Shown: positions 9,281 to 20,788 of the stretch, one piece after another
Position numbering within the stretch: the stretch's first letter is position 1
Layout: each line of letters begins with the position of its first letter
DNA from: Microbacterium sp. Leaf151
GTDB lineage: Bacteria; Actinomycetota; Actinomycetes; Actinomycetales; Microbacteriaceae
Reading direction: 5' to 3'
DNA: 64,000 nt
Assembly (NCBI RefSeq): GCF_001424225.1
Contig: NZ_LMOR01000001.1
Location: forward strand, 253,427-317,426
The notes under the pieces: model-generated
The model's database searches: none
The model's input: the letters and a program-made list of their open reading frames with translations, nothing else
What the model was told of the DNA's origin: nothing
Made by a program: the position numbers and the translations under genes

Positions 9281-9330
9281 CCCTGCCCGCTCCTGAGCGG
9301 CACCTGAGGCGCTGCCCAGCGCCGCGGGCG

Positions 9331-9443
9331 CCGCCCGGCCGGACGTCAGCGCCAAGCGCGCGGCCCGGCCGGACGTCGGCGCCAGGCGCGCGGCCCAGCC
9401 GGACGTCGGCGCCAGGCGCGCGGCCCGGCCGGACGTCGGCGCC
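9331..9443. repeat. 30-bp tandem repeat, nearly four units
   Basis: Units of 30 bp (core CGGCCCGGCCGGACGTCGGC plus GCCAGGCGCG) at 9331-9360, 9361-9390, 9391-9420 and a partial 9421-9443, 90% or more identical. They lie just upstream of the DUF4407 start and can be read in frame as a TSGRAARLAP repeat, but no ribosome site supports translation. There are no spacers, so this is not a CRISPR. The rest of the 440-bp gap (to 9721) contains short GGGCCCAC/GCCCACGGC direct repeats and a hairpin, and no gene. Confidence 0.85.
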
Positions 9444-9679
9444 GTCGAAACCGCAGTCGTTCGCCGAGGCCGCATCCGTTGGGGTGCAATCGAATGCGGT
9501 CTCGACGATCCGATGCGGTCTCGTCATCCGCCGCGCCGGGCGCCGCGGCACGAGGCACGCGGCACGCGGCCCACCGCTCACCGCCTAGGGCCCACGGCCC
9601 ACGGCTACGGCTAGGGCCCACAGCCACCGCCCGAAGCCACCGCCCACGCAGCGCGGCGTCAGACGCCCCCACACGCGGA

Positions 9680-9709
9680 AGCGGGCCGGACGCGAACGCC
9701 CGACCCGCT
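9680..9709 (-). terminator. Terminator-like hairpin after the aldo/keto reductase
   Basis: Read on the minus strand, GCGGGTCGGGCG, loop TTCG, CGTCCGGCCCGC: a 12-bp stem with two G-T wobbles and the very stable UUCG tetraloop, 13 nt beyond the stop at 9722. Only two T residues follow, as is common for actinobacterial terminators. Confidence 0.65.
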
Positions 9710-9721
9710 GTCGCTCGTGCC

Positions 9722-10735
9722 TCAGACCAGGCGCTGCTTCGGCGAGACCTCGTACGTGTTCTCGGCGTCGGAGAACACCTCGTCGCCCAGGGCCGCGTCG
9801 ATCGCGGCGAGGGTGTCGGCGTCGAGGGTCACACCCGACGCCTTGACGGTGTCGGCGAGCTGCTCGGGACGCGAGGCACCGACGAGCGCCGCAGCGATGT
9901 TGGGGTTCTGCAGCACCCACGCGATCGCGAGCTGCGGCATGCCGAGCCCGGCCTCGTCGGCGATGGGCTTGAGCCGCTGCACGGCCTCGAGCGTCTCGTC
10001 GCGCAGGAACCGCTTGATGAAGGTGGCGCCGCTCTTCTCGTCGGTCGCGCGCGAGCCCTCGGGCACCGGCTGACCGGGCAGGTACTTGCCGCTCAGCACG
10101 CCCTGAGCCATGGGCGACCAGACGATCTGCGAGATGCCGAGCTCTTCGCTCGTCGGCACGACCTTGCCCTCGATGACGCGCCACAGCATGGAGTACTGCG
10201 GCTGGTTCGAGATGAGCTGGATGCCGAGCTGCTTCGCGAGCGCGTGACCCTCGCGCAGTTGCTCGGCGGTCCACTCGGACACGCCGATGTAGAGCGCCTT
10301 GCCCTGGCGCACGACGTCGGCGAACGCCTGGAACGTCTCTTCGAGCGGCGTCTCGTAGTCGAAGCGGTGTGCCTGGTAGAGATCGACGTAGTCAGTGCCG
10401 AGACGCTTCAGCGACCCGTTGATGGAGTCCATGATGTGCTTGCGGCTGAGACCGGTGTCGTTGGGCCCCATGGGGCCGGTGGGGAAGTACACCTTCGTGA
10501 AGATCTCGAGCGACTCGCGCCGCTGACCCTCGAGGGCCTTGCCCAGCACCGTCTCGGCCGCCGTGTTGGCGTAGGTGTCGGCGGTGTCGAACGTCGTGAT
10601 GCCCGCGTCGAGCGCGGCGTGCACGGTCTTGATCGCGGCGTCGTTACCGACCTGCGACCCGTGGGTCACCCAGTTGCCGAGGGTGATCTCCGAGATCTTG
10701 AATCCACTGTTTCCGAGGTAGCGATAACCAACCAT
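9722..10735 (-). CDS. Aldo/keto reductase (Kv-beta/YghZ-like)
   Basis: 337-residue NADPH-dependent carbonyl reductase with a (beta/alpha)8 barrel. The catalytic tetrad is present: Asp50 and Tyr55 in FDTADTY, Lys81 in IFTKVYF, His123 in YQAHRFD. The C-terminal NADPH-binding segment AALVGASRPEQLADTV fits the potassium-channel beta-like AKR group. The ATG at 10735 starts MVGYRYLGNSGFKIS. Transcribed alone, with a hairpin just after the stop. Physiological substrate unknown; detoxification of aldehydes is typical of relatives. Confidence 0.92.
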   Translation of the reverse strand: MVGYRYLGNSGFKISEITLGNWVTHGSQVGNDAAIKTVHAALDAGITTFDTADTYANTAAETVLGKALEGQRRESLEIFTKVYFPTGPMGPNDTGLSRKHIMDSINGSLKRLGTDYVDLYQAHRFDYETPLEETFQAFADVVRQGKALYIGVSEWTAEQLREGHALAKQLGIQLISNQPQYSMLWRVIEGKVVPTSEELGISQIVWSPMAQGVLSGKYLPGQPVPEGSRATDEKSGATFIKRFLRDETLEAVQRLKPIADEAGLGMPQLAIAWVLQNPNIAAALVGASRPEQLADTVKASGVTLDADTLAAIDAALGDEVFSDAENTYEVSPKQRLV

Positions 10736-10851
10736 CCCTCCACGCTAACGCTCCCCTCCGACACCGGGGCCGCGGCATCCCCCGCCCTCCCCCGAGAAAC
10801 GCGAACCGCTAGCGCTCACCCCGCGCGAGCGTCGCGGCGTCCGCCCCCGCA

Positions 10852-10920
10852 CGCATAAACGCGATCTGTGCGCAAAAACGCGAGGAGAGCGTGTTTATCG
10901 TCGCCGAAAGCGTTTATGCG
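10852..10920. repeat. Family B palindromic element, copy 1
   Basis: CGCATAAACGC (10852-10862) pairs with GCGTTTATGCG (10910-10920); internal GTGTTTATCG and GCAAAAACGC are degenerate copies of the same core. It lies between the ABC permease stop and the aldo/keto reductase start. Related copies are at 19818-19880, 28148-28208 and 28329-28392. Confidence 0.75.
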
Positions 10921-10996
10921 TAGAGAACAGTGCGGGGCCGCCCGCGTGCGGCCGCCGCGCACGCGGATGCGTTGGGCGCGGATGCGTTGCGCCGCG

Positions 10997-11800
10997 TCAG
11001 GCGTCCTTGCGGATCCAGCGGAACGTCGCCCGCACCAGAGCGAGCCCGACCACCAGCCAGAGCAGGGTCACCAGCAGGATGAGCGGGTGGTCCCACGAGC
11101 CCGAGGGCTCGGCATCCGCGAAACTCTCGGGCAGGAACACCGACCGGAAGCCCTGCGCGAGCCACTTCAGCGGGAAGACGCTCGCGACGTTCTGCAGCCA
11201 CTCCGGCAGGGCGGCGAAGTTGATGTAGACGCCCGAGATGAACTGCAGCAGCAACACGATGGGGATGACGACGCCGGTGGCGCTGCGGCCGGTGCGCGGC
11301 AGCGCCGACAGCCCGATGCCGAGGATCGCGCACGTGGTGACGCCCAGCAGGAACACCCACGCGAACGTCAGCCACCGTTCCGGCTCGGTCGGCAACGGAA
11401 CGCCGAAGAACACCGCCGCGACCACGATCAGCAGCACCGACTGCAGGAAGCCCGTCACCAGCACCTGGCCGAGCTTGCCGATGAAGTACGACACCGGGCT
11501 CAGCGGGGTCCCGCCGAGGCGCTTGAGCGTGCCGTCGCTGCGCTCCATCGCGATGTCGATCGACATGTTCTGCAGCCCCGACAGCAGCACACCGGCGGCG
11601 AGCATGGCGGGGAGGTAGAACTGCGCGGCATCCACCTCGTCGCCGGGCGGGCCGAAGGTCTGCGCGTCGAAGGCGACGGCGAAGATCAGCAGAATCATCA
11701 CCGGGAAAAGGAACGTGAAGAAGACCGAGTCGCCCTGCCGGAAGTACGCGCGCACCTCGAACGCGACGCGCGCGGCCCCCAGCCGCAGCACCCGGCTCAC
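10997..11800 (-). CDS. ABC-2 type exporter permease
   Basis: 267 residues. GTG start at 11800 (VSRVLRLGAARVAFEVRAYF) overlaps the ATPase stop by 4 nt (GTGA). About six membrane helices are visible, e.g. SVFFTFLFPVMILLIFAVAF, VLVTGFLQSVLLIVVAAVFF, TFAWVFLLGVTTCAILGIGL, GVVIPIVLLLQFISGVYINF and a last one at ILLVTLLWLVVGLALVRAT. The KRLGGTPLSP loop is the coupling-helix region typical of ABC2_membrane drug/lipid exporters. It pairs with the adjacent ATPase; the exported compound is unknown. Confidence 0.9.
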   Translation of the reverse strand: MSRVLRLGAARVAFEVRAYFRQGDSVFFTFLFPVMILLIFAVAFDAQTFGPPGDEVDAAQFYLPAMLAAGVLLSGLQNMSIDIAMERSDGTLKRLGGTPLSPVSYFIGKLGQVLVTGFLQSVLLIVVAAVFFGVPLPTEPERWLTFAWVFLLGVTTCAILGIGLSALPRTGRSATGVVIPIVLLLQFISGVYINFAALPEWLQNVASVFPLKWLAQGFRSVFLPESFADAEPSGSWDHPLILLVTLLWLVVGLALVRATFRWIRKDA

Positions 11801-12672
11801 GCGGCACCGCCCGCGGCGGCAGTGCGGCGCTCGTCGGCACCGAGGAACGACAGGTACACGTCCTCGAGGCTCGGACGCACGACCTCGAGCCGCTCCGGCT
11901 CGCCGCCTCGGGCGTACAGGGCGGAAACGAACGCTCCCGGGTCGTCGGTGCGCTCCTCGCGCGTCACTCCACCCTCGCGCCACCGCACGAGCGGCACCCG
12001 CGCGTCGGGCCCGCCCAGCTCGTCGATACGACCGACGGATGCCATCTGCCCGCCGACGATGATGGCTGCGCGCTCCGCGAGCTCGGCGGCCTCGTCGAGA
12101 TAGTGGGTGGTGAGCAGGATGGTGGTCCCCTCGCGCTGCAGATCGCGGATCAGGTCCCAGAACTGCCGCCGCACTTCGGGGTCGAACCCCGTCGTGGGCT
12201 CGTCGAGGAACAGCAACTCGGGACGACCGACGATACCGAGCGCCACGTCGACGCGGCGACGCTGTCCGCCCGAGAGCTTGCGGACGCTGACCTTCGCCTT
12301 CTCGGTCAGCCCCACCGACGCGATCACCTCGTCGACGTCGCGCGGCCGCGGGTAGAACGAAGCGAAATGGGCGAGCAGCTCCCGCACGCTCGCGGTGGGC
12401 GCCTCGCCCGTGTTCTGCAGCACGATGCCGAGGCGCGCCTTCCAGTCGAGACCGCCGCGGTGCGGGTCGACGCCGAGCACGCTCACGTCGCCTCCGGTGC
12501 GGTCGCGGTACCCCTCGAGGATCTCGATGACGGTGCTCTTGCCCGCGCCGTTCGGTCCGAGCAGCGCGAACGTCTCGCCACGACGGATGTCGAATGTCAC
12601 GCCGCGCAGCGCCTCGACGCCGCCCCGGTAGGTCTTGCGTAGATTCTCGACTTCGACGACGCTCTCGCTCAT
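11797..12672 (-). CDS. ABC exporter ATP-binding protein (drug-exporter type)
   Basis: 291 residues from ATG 12672 (MSESVVEVENLRKTYRG). Complete nucleotide-binding domain: Walker A GPNGAGKS (about 37-45), Q-loop IVLQNTGE, signature LSGGQRRR, Walker B LLFLDEPTTG, H-loop TTHYLDEA. The C-terminal extension of about 70 residues is seen in DrrA/CcmA-like exporters. Translationally coupled with the permease downstream. Confidence 0.92.
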   Translation of the reverse strand: MSESVVEVENLRKTYRGGVEALRGVTFDIRRGETFALLGPNGAGKSTVIEILEGYRDRTGGDVSVLGVDPHRGGLDWKARLGIVLQNTGEAPTASVRELLAHFASFYPRPRDVDEVIASVGLTEKAKVSVRKLSGGQRRRVDVALGIVGRPELLFLDEPTTGFDPEVRRQFWDLIRDLQREGTTILLTTHYLDEAAELAERAAIIVGGQMASVGRIDELGGPDARVPLVRWREGGVTREERTDDPGAFVSALYARGGEPERLEVVRPSLEDVYLSFLGADERRTAAAGGAA

Positions 12673-12862
12673 GCCCTCAGTCTGGCGGGGCGGGCTCGTT
12701 CGGAGTCTGCGGATGTGCCGAGGAGTCCTGGCAACCATCGACCGCGGGGCGCGGCGACCTTGAAGCCGCGCGTCGCACGCGGGACGCGCACGCCCGGCAG
12801 GCGCTCGACGATCTGCGCCGGCACAAGCCGCACGTCTGACGCCCGTGGCGCCCGGAACGGTC

Positions 12863-14176
12863 TCAACCGACGGGCGTGACCGCGGCAGCCGCCTCGTCGT
12901 CCTCGGTCGCCACGAGCTGGCCGCACGCCCCGTCGATCTCTTTGCCGCGGGTGTCGCGCAGGGTCGTCGGAATTCCGGCGTCGTTCAGGCGCCGCACGAA
13001 CTCGTTCTGCACGGGCACCTCGGATGCCGTCCAGATCGAGCCCGGAGTCGGATTCAGCGGGATGGGGTTCACGTGCACCCACCCCCGGCCGCGGGCGTTG
13101 AGCTTCTCGGCCAGCAGGTCGGCACGCCACGCGTGGTCGTTCATGTCTTTGATCAGGGCGTATTCGATCGAGACGCGACGGCCGGTCTTGTCGAAGTAGT
13201 TGCGCGCGGCATCCAGTGCCTCATCGACCTTCCACTTCGAGTTCACCGGGATGAGCTCGTCGCGCAAGTGGTCGTCGGGGGCGTGCAGCGACAGGGCGAA
13301 GGTCACCGGGATGTCTTCGTCGGCGAGCTTCTTGATCGCGGGGACGAGCCCCACGGTCGACACCGTGATGCCGCGGGCGCTCATGCCGAGCCCGTGGTCC
13401 TTGTCGACCATGACGCGCACCGCCTGCATGACGCGGTTGTAGTTGGCCAGCGGCTCACCCATGCCCATGAAGACGATGTTCGACACGCGATCGAGCGAGT
13501 GGTCGGTGCTCTTCTTTCCGCCCAGTCCGCCTGCGGCGATGAGGGCGTTCGCCCGCACGATCTGCTCGATGATCTCGGCCGCCGACATGTTGCGGGTCAG
13601 GCCCGCCTGCCCCGTCGCGCAGAACGGGCAGTTCATTCCGCACCCGGCCTGGCTCGACACGCACAGCGTGATGCGGCCGGGGTAGCGCATGAGCACCGAC
13701 TCCACGAGCGCACCGTCGTGCAGCTTCCAGAGGAACTTGATGGTGTCGCCGCGATCGGTCTCGAGTCGGCGCACCTCGGTGAGCAGCGGCGGGAGCATTC
13801 CCGCGACCAGCTCGTCGCGACCGGATGCCGGCAGGTCGGTCATGTCGGCAGGGTCTGAGGTGTAGTGCGTGAAGTAGTGCTTCTCGAGCTGCTTGGCGCG
13901 GAAGCCGGGAAGCCCCAGCTCCTTCGCCTTCGCCACGCGCTCGACGGGCGTGAGGTCGGCGAGGTGCACGGGCGGCTTGCCGCGCTTGGGGCTGGCGAAC
14001 TGCAGGAGCGGGCGACCGGTCTCGTCCTTCGCCTGCTGCCAGCCTTCGGTCTTCGGTCGCACCTGGCGGATGCCGGTGTCTTTCGGCCGCGTCTCGCGGA
14101 CGGCGGTGTCGGCCGGGGCCCCCGCGGGGCGCGCCTGCCGGGGTGTGGTGGTGCGCACGGGGGGCTGGTCGGTCAT
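12863..14176 (-). CDS. rlmN: Dual-specificity 23S rRNA/tRNA adenine-C2 methyltransferase RlmN
   Basis: 437-residue radical-SAM enzyme that methylates A2503 of 23S rRNA and A37 of some tRNAs. CX3CX2C is present as C179-GMN-C183-PF-C186, followed by the SAM-binding GMGEPLANY segment; the methyl-carrying cysteine is in DGACGQL near the C-terminus. Start at ATG 14176 ([14 protein letters not shown]). A basic, Pro/Thr-rich extension of about 50 residues precedes the usual RlmN start and is not typical of the family, so a later start is possible. Stands alone; divergent from licT. Confidence 0.95.
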   Translation of the reverse strand: MTDQPPVRTTTPRQARPAGAPADTAVRETRPKDTGIRQVRPKTEGWQQAKDETGRPLLQFASPKRGKPPVHLADLTPVERVAKAKELGLPGFRAKQLEKHYFTHYTSDPADMTDLPASGRDELVAGMLPPLLTEVRRLETDRGDTIKFLWKLHDGALVESVLMRYPGRITLCVSSQAGCGMNCPFCATGQAGLTRNMSAAEIIEQIVRANALIAAGGLGGKKSTDHSLDRVSNIVFMGMGEPLANYNRVMQAVRVMVDKDHGLGMSARGITVSTVGLVPAIKKLADEDIPVTFALSLHAPDDHLRDELIPVNSKWKVDEALDAARNYFDKTGRRVSIEYALIKDMNDHAWRADLLAEKLNARGRGWVHVNPIPLNPTPGSIWTASEVPVQNEFVRRLNDAGIPTTLRDTRGKEIDGACGQLVATEDDEAAAAVTPVG

Positions 14177-14237
14177 GGTTTCCAGGGTACCGGGGCGCGC
14201 CTGCACCGCGGCTGGGCGCCTCGCACCCTCGCCGGCA

Positions 14238-14334
14238 GGACACAACGCAGGAGATTCCAAGCCCGCGGTAACGCGGAACCCGGCGATGACGGCGTCCCCC
14301 TGCATCCGTCCACCGAACCTCCTGCGTTGTGTCC
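14238..14334. repeat. Long-range inverted repeat (family C) between rlmN and licT
   Basis: GGACACAACGCAGGAG (14238-14253) is the exact complement of CTCCTGCGTTGTGTCC (14319-14334), 65 nt apart, in the divergent gap between rlmN and licT. A one-armed relative (CTCTCCTGCCTTGTGTCAC) is near 41560. A small hairpin CCGCG-GTAA-CGCGG lies inside. Possible small mobile or REP-like element. Confidence 0.7.
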
Positions 14335-14388
14335 GACGGCGCGATGCGGACCAACCGCCATCCCGGCCACCGCTCTAAACTGCATCCC

Positions 14389-15297
14389 ATGCCCGGTGCC
14401 GGTGACGCCTCCATCCCGCCCGGCGGCGTGCAGAAGCTGCTGAACAACAACGTCGTCGTGGCGATCGACGCCGACGGCCGTGAGCGCGTGCTGATGGGCC
14501 GGGGCATCGGCTTCCAGTTGAAGCACGAGGGGCGCGTCGACCCCGCGAAGGTCGAGAAGACCTTCGTGCTCGACCAGGCCACCGACACCGCGCACGCGCA
14601 GAAGCTGCTGACCGATGCTCCGTACGCACTCGTGCAGGCGGTGCTCCACGCCGTCGACGAAGCCGAGCGCGAGCTCGGTCGCGATCTGGGTCGGCGCCTT
14701 CCGCTCGCGGTCATCGATCACGTGAACTACGTCATCGAGCGCCTCGACCAGGGCATCCGCATCCCCGGCACCTCGATGCCCGAGCTGCGCATCCTCCACC
14801 CCGACGAGTCCCGCGCGGCGGAGCACATGGCGGCCTCGATCGCGGCATCCCTCGATCGCGAGCTCCCGCCCGAAGAGGGGGTGTTCCTCACGATGCACCT
14901 GCTCAACGCCACCCGCGACGAACCCAACGGCACCGCGGCGCTGCTCTTCCGCCGGGTGCAGCACGTCGTCCGCACCGTCGAGACCGGCCTCGGCGTCACG
15001 CTCGACACCGACAGCCCCGACTATGCGCGGTTCATCCTGCACGTGCGTTTCCTGCTGCAGCGTCTCGTGAACCGCGCGATGCTCACCAGCGGCGACTCGT
15101 CGTTCTTCGAGTTCGCGAAGCACCGCTACCCCCGTGCGTTCGGTATCGCCGAGGCCGTGAAGGCCTACGTGCTCGCGGCGACCGGGTCGACCCTGACCGA
15201 CGAGGAGGTGCTGTACCTCACGGTGCACGTCGAGCGCCTCGCGACGAGCCTGGGTCGCGCAGACACCTCTGGCGGACCCGACGCACCGGTGCTATAG
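14389..15297 (+). CDS. licT: BglG/LicT-family transcriptional antiterminator
   Basis: 302 residues from ATG 14389 (MPGAGDASIPPGGVQKLLNNN). N-terminal CAT RNA-binding domain (QKLLNNNVVVAIDADGRERVLMGRGIGF, about residues 14-42), then PRD1 (about 80-185, with DHVNYVIERL and SRAAEHMAA histidines) and PRD2 (about 190-295, with FILHVRFLLQRL and YLTVHVERL). It binds a RAT RNA hairpin and prevents termination when dephosphorylated by its PTS permease. The RAT and terminator are directly downstream, before bglF, so the circuit is complete. A TAAACT at 14376-14381 may be its -10. Confidence 0.93.
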   Translation: MPGAGDASIPPGGVQKLLNNNVVVAIDADGRERVLMGRGIGFQLKHEGRVDPAKVEKTFVLDQATDTAHAQKLLTDAPYALVQAVLHAVDEAERELGRDLGRRLPLAVIDHVNYVIERLDQGIRIPGTSMPELRILHPDESRAAEHMAASIAASLDRELPPEEGVFLTMHLLNATRDEPNGTAALLFRRVQHVVRTVETGLGVTLDTDSPDYARFILHVRFLLQRLVNRAMLTSGDSSFFEFAKHRYPRAFGIAEAVKAYVLAATGSTLTDEEVLYLTVHVERLATSLGRADTSGGPDAPVL

Positions 15298-15332
15298 TCG
15301 CCGACGCAGGCTCACACCTGCCGACGATTTCC

Positions 15333-15407
15333 GGATTGTTACCGCGCGAGCGGGCAAGACCTGAATCCACATCGCTGACGAGCGATGAACGGATTCGGGT
15401 CTTTTTT
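15333..15407 (+). promoter_or_regulatory. RAT antiterminator site and overlapping intrinsic terminator
   Basis: The RAT (15333-15361, 29 nt, beginning GGATTGTTACCGCGCGAGCG) closely matches the LicT/SacY target consensus. Its 3' part overlaps a terminator: AAGACC-T-GAATCC (15356-15368) pairs with GGATTC-G-GGTCTT (15391-15403), followed by T6 (15402-15407). Folding of the RAT is therefore exclusive with termination. It lies 82 nt upstream of bglF and explains induction of the beta-glucoside genes by LicT. Confidence 0.92.
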
Positions 15408-15488
15408 ATTGCCCGAAAACACCCGGGGTCGTCGCCACAGAACATTCGAACAGGCCGCACCGAAGCGGCGAAAGGCAGGCGGATTCCG

Positions 15489-18783
<3,295 letters not shown>

Positions 18784-18796
18784 CCCCCGTCCGGTT

Positions 18797-18825
18797 CGGC
18801 CCCGGGCCCTCTGGGCCCGGGGCCG
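18797..18825 (+). terminator. Perfect GC hairpin between bglA and the HAD gene
   Basis: CGGCCCCGGGCCC (18797-18809), loop TCT, GGGCCCGGGGCCG (18813-18825): a perfect 13-bp stem with three-base loop, 14 nt after the bglA stop and 17 nt before the HAD gene. It may partly terminate or stabilise the bgl mRNA. Confidence 0.7.
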
Positions 18826-18842
18826 CCCCTTTGGAGTGCACC

Positions 18843-19688
18843 ATGACCCGCATCGCCTTCCTCGACGTCGACGGCACGATCCTCGAGCACGGCTCGGTGA
18901 TCGCGCCCTCCACGGTCGAGGCCATCCGCCAGGCCCGCACCAACGGCCACCTCGTGTGGCTGTGCACGGGCCGCGCCGAGGCCGACATCCACCCCGACGT
19001 CATGGCCATCGGCTTCGACGGCGCGATCTCCAACGGCGGCGCCTACGCGACCCGTGACGGCGAGACGCTCGTCGAGCGCCCCCTTCCTCGCGGCGACGTC
19101 GACGCCCTGGAGGCGTACTTCCGAGCCCACGACATCCACTACTTCCTTCAGACGCACGACGCCGTGCACGCCTCGCCCGGAATGGCCGAGACGATGGACG
19201 ACTTCCTGCGCGCCCGCCACGCCCAGCGGGTCGAAGAACTCGAGGCGCTCGGGCTGCCGTCCGACATCGAACACCGCCAGCGCGACCTGCGTGCCGTGGA
19301 CGAGGTGGACCGCGACCGCGTCGCGAAGGCGGTGTTCGTCAGCCCCTCCCCCGACACCGTCGCGCACGCCGCGGCCGAGCTCGGCGCCCGCTTCCACGTC
19401 ATCCCCGGTTCGATGCCCCTGCCCGGCGGCTCGAACGGCGAGATCGGACAGGCGGGTGTGACCAAGGGCTCGGCCATCACCGAGGTGCTCGACGTGCTCG
19501 GGCTGTCGGCGACGGATGCCATCGGCATGGGCGACAGCTGGAACGACGTCGAGATGTTCGAGGTGGTCGGCACGCCCGTCGCGATGGGCAACGCCGAACC
19601 CGAGCTGCAGCGCCTCGCTGGCCGTGTCACGACCGCGGTCCTGGAGGACGGCGTGCACAACGCGTTCGCGGAGCTGGGCCTGATCTGA
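18843..19688 (+). CDS. HAD-superfamily (Cof-like, IIB) sugar phosphatase
   Basis: 281 residues. Motif I FLDVDGTI with nucleophile Asp8 and Asp10, motif II CTGRAE, motif III/IV GDSWNDVEMF near residue 230. The size and a cap domain between motifs II and III fit the Cof/YidA group that dephosphorylates sugar phosphates. It is last in the bgl operon, so it could relieve sugar-phosphate overload or act on glucose 6-phosphate or a related phosphoglycoside. The exact substrate is inference. Confidence 0.9.
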   Translation: MTRIAFLDVDGTILEHGSVIAPSTVEAIRQARTNGHLVWLCTGRAEADIHPDVMAIGFDGAISNGGAYATRDGETLVERPLPRGDVDALEAYFRAHDIHYFLQTHDAVHASPGMAETMDDFLRARHAQRVEELEALGLPSDIEHRQRDLRAVDEVDRDRVAKAVFVSPSPDTVAHAAAELGARFHVIPGSMPLPGGSNGEIGQAGVTKGSAITEVLDVLGLSATDAIGMGDSWNDVEMFEVVGTPVAMGNAEPELQRLAGRVTTAVLEDGVHNAFAELGLI

Positions 19689-19705
19689 CGTCCTGCTGCT
19701 ACCTC

Positions 19706-19730
19706 GGTCCCTGAGCCTGTCGAAGGGACC
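19706..19730. repeat. Palindromic GGTCCCTGAGC...GGGACC element
   Basis: GGTCCCT at 19706-19712 and AGGGACC at 19724-19730 flank GAGCCTGTCGA. It is the same element as the TTCGACGRGCTCAGG copies at 5390-5496, here in the opposite orientation, 18 nt after the HAD stop in a convergent gap. Could act as a terminator. Confidence 0.65.
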
Positions 19731-19817
19731 GGCCCCTGCGCCTCCGCGACGATGCGGCGAGCGCGACGCCGGCGTTCGGGCCTCGAGTGGGGGCGGACGC
19801 GGCGCGGCACCCCCCCA

Positions 19818-19880
19818 CGCATAAACGCGATTCCTGCGCGGAAACACGCTGAGGCAGCGTTTATGCGCAGGGATCGCGTT
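19818..19880. repeat. Family B palindromic element, copy 2
   Basis: Arms AAACGCGATTCCTGCGC and GCGCAGGGATCGCGTTT (one mismatch) enclose a smaller ACGCTGAGGCAGCGT hairpin. It lies between the convergent HAD and GntR genes, 20 nt beyond the GntR stop. Confidence 0.75.
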
Positions 19881-19899
19881 TGACGACGCGCAGCACGGG

Positions 19900-20601
19900 T
19901 CACGCCTCGGCGGCGACGCTGCGCGCTCGGCGGCGACGCGCGGGTTGCTCGACGGGCGGAAGGCGCTCGGTCAAGCCCGGCATCGACTCCACGCGCGCCC
20001 GCTCGACGTGGGCGGCGGCGAGGGTCTGCGCCAGCGACACGTGTCCTCCGACGATCGCCTCCACCATCTCGGCGTGCTCGTCCCACCGGCCGACGGTGTC
20101 GCGTTCGGGCGTCAGCCGGAAGAGCCATCGCGTGCGCCCCGTGAGCAGGCCGCTCATCCGCGAGAGAAGAGCGTGACCGGCCAGGGCGAAGATCTCGTCG
20201 TGCAGGTCGGAGTTCCGCGACGACGCCGAGGCGGCCTCGACCGAGGCGACGTGCGCCACGTCGAGCGCGGCCCGGAGCGCTGCAGTGTCGGCACCCGCGG
20301 CGGCGCGCTCCGCGGCGAGCGCTGCGGCGTAGGGCTCGAGATGCATGCGCATGTCGAACAGTTCTCTCGCGTCGTCGACCGTGAAGCGATGCACGACGGC
20401 GGCACGGCGATGCGCCGACGACACGAACCCCTCGGCCTCGAGCACGTGCAGCGCCTCCCTGACGGGGACCCGCGAGACGCCGAGCTCTTCGGCGATGTCG
20501 CGCTCGCCGAGGCGATGCCCCATGTCGATCTCGCCGGTGATGATGCGTTCGCGCAGGATGTGCGCGATGCGCCTGCCGGTCGCGTCGATGTCGTCGTCCA
20601 C
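19900..20601 (-). CDS. GntR-family (FCD) regulator of the adjacent importer operon
   Basis: 233 residues from GTG 20601 (VDDDIDATGRRIAHILRERI), preceded by AGGA seven nt upstream. Winged helix: LGERDIAEELGVSRVPVREAL then EAEGFVSSAHRRAAVV (about residues 30-75). FCD domain with metal-binding type residues: DMRMHLEPYAAALA, SDLHDEIFALAGH, DEHAEMVEAI, and AAHVERAR. It is divergent from the Dpp-like operon with TGGTAnnCC sites between, so it probably represses that operon until a substrate-derived ligand binds. The ligand is unknown. Confidence 0.88.
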   Translation of the reverse strand: MDDDIDATGRRIAHILRERIITGEIDMGHRLGERDIAEELGVSRVPVREALHVLEAEGFVSSAHRRAAVVHRFTVDDARELFDMRMHLEPYAAALAAERAAAGADTAALRAALDVAHVASVEAASASSRNSDLHDEIFALAGHALLSRMSGLLTGRTRWLFRLTPERDTVGRWDEHAEMVEAIVGGHVSLAQTLAAAHVERARVESMPGLTERLPPVEQPARRRRARSVAAEA

Positions 20602-20644
20602 GCCTCCATCCTGACAGGAGCGGGACGTGCGAAGAAACCGACGT

Positions 20645-20656
20645 TTGGTATTCCAA
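20645..20656. promoter_or_regulatory. GntR operator candidate 1
   Basis: TTGGTATTCCAA, a 12-bp near-palindrome of the TnGTnnnACnA type bound by FCD GntR proteins, 44 nt before the regulator's own start codon. Confidence 0.55.
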
Positions 20657-20696
20657 AATAGGCTTCCAGGGCCGTGCGCCTTGTCCAATATGCGCT

Positions 20697-20708
20697 CTGG
20701 TACTCCAA
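20697..20708. promoter_or_regulatory. GntR operator candidate 2
   Basis: CTGGTACTCCAA; with its flanking AAATG it repeats the site at 20645. Centre-to-centre distance 52 bp (five helical turns). Confidence 0.5.
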
Positions 20709-20753
20709 AATGACGCTGGCGTAAGGATCACATTGCGTGTTCGTTACATCGCT

Positions 20754-20765
20754 TTGGTATACCCG
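20754..20765. promoter_or_regulatory. GntR operator candidate 3, overlapping a possible -10
   Basis: TTGGTATACCCG, 57 bp after site 2 and 23 nt before the permease GTG. Its TATACC could be part of the -10 of the Dpp-like operon, with TTGCGT at 20733-20738 as a possible -35, although the spacing is long. Confidence 0.5.
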
Positions 20766-20788
20766 TTGCGCGCCGTAGCGTCACCTCC

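Noticed and set aside
9331..9443. Possible CRISPR array
   Set aside because: Repeats are directly adjacent with no spacers.
9281..9721. A gene in the 440-bp gap
   Set aside because: Open frames are short, repetitive and lack ribosome sites; only repeats and a terminator hairpin are supported.
12594..12839. Small plus-strand protein ending LDDLRRHKPHV
   Set aside because: Its start lies antisense inside the ABC ATPase gene and there is no ribosome site; the tail alone has no start codon.
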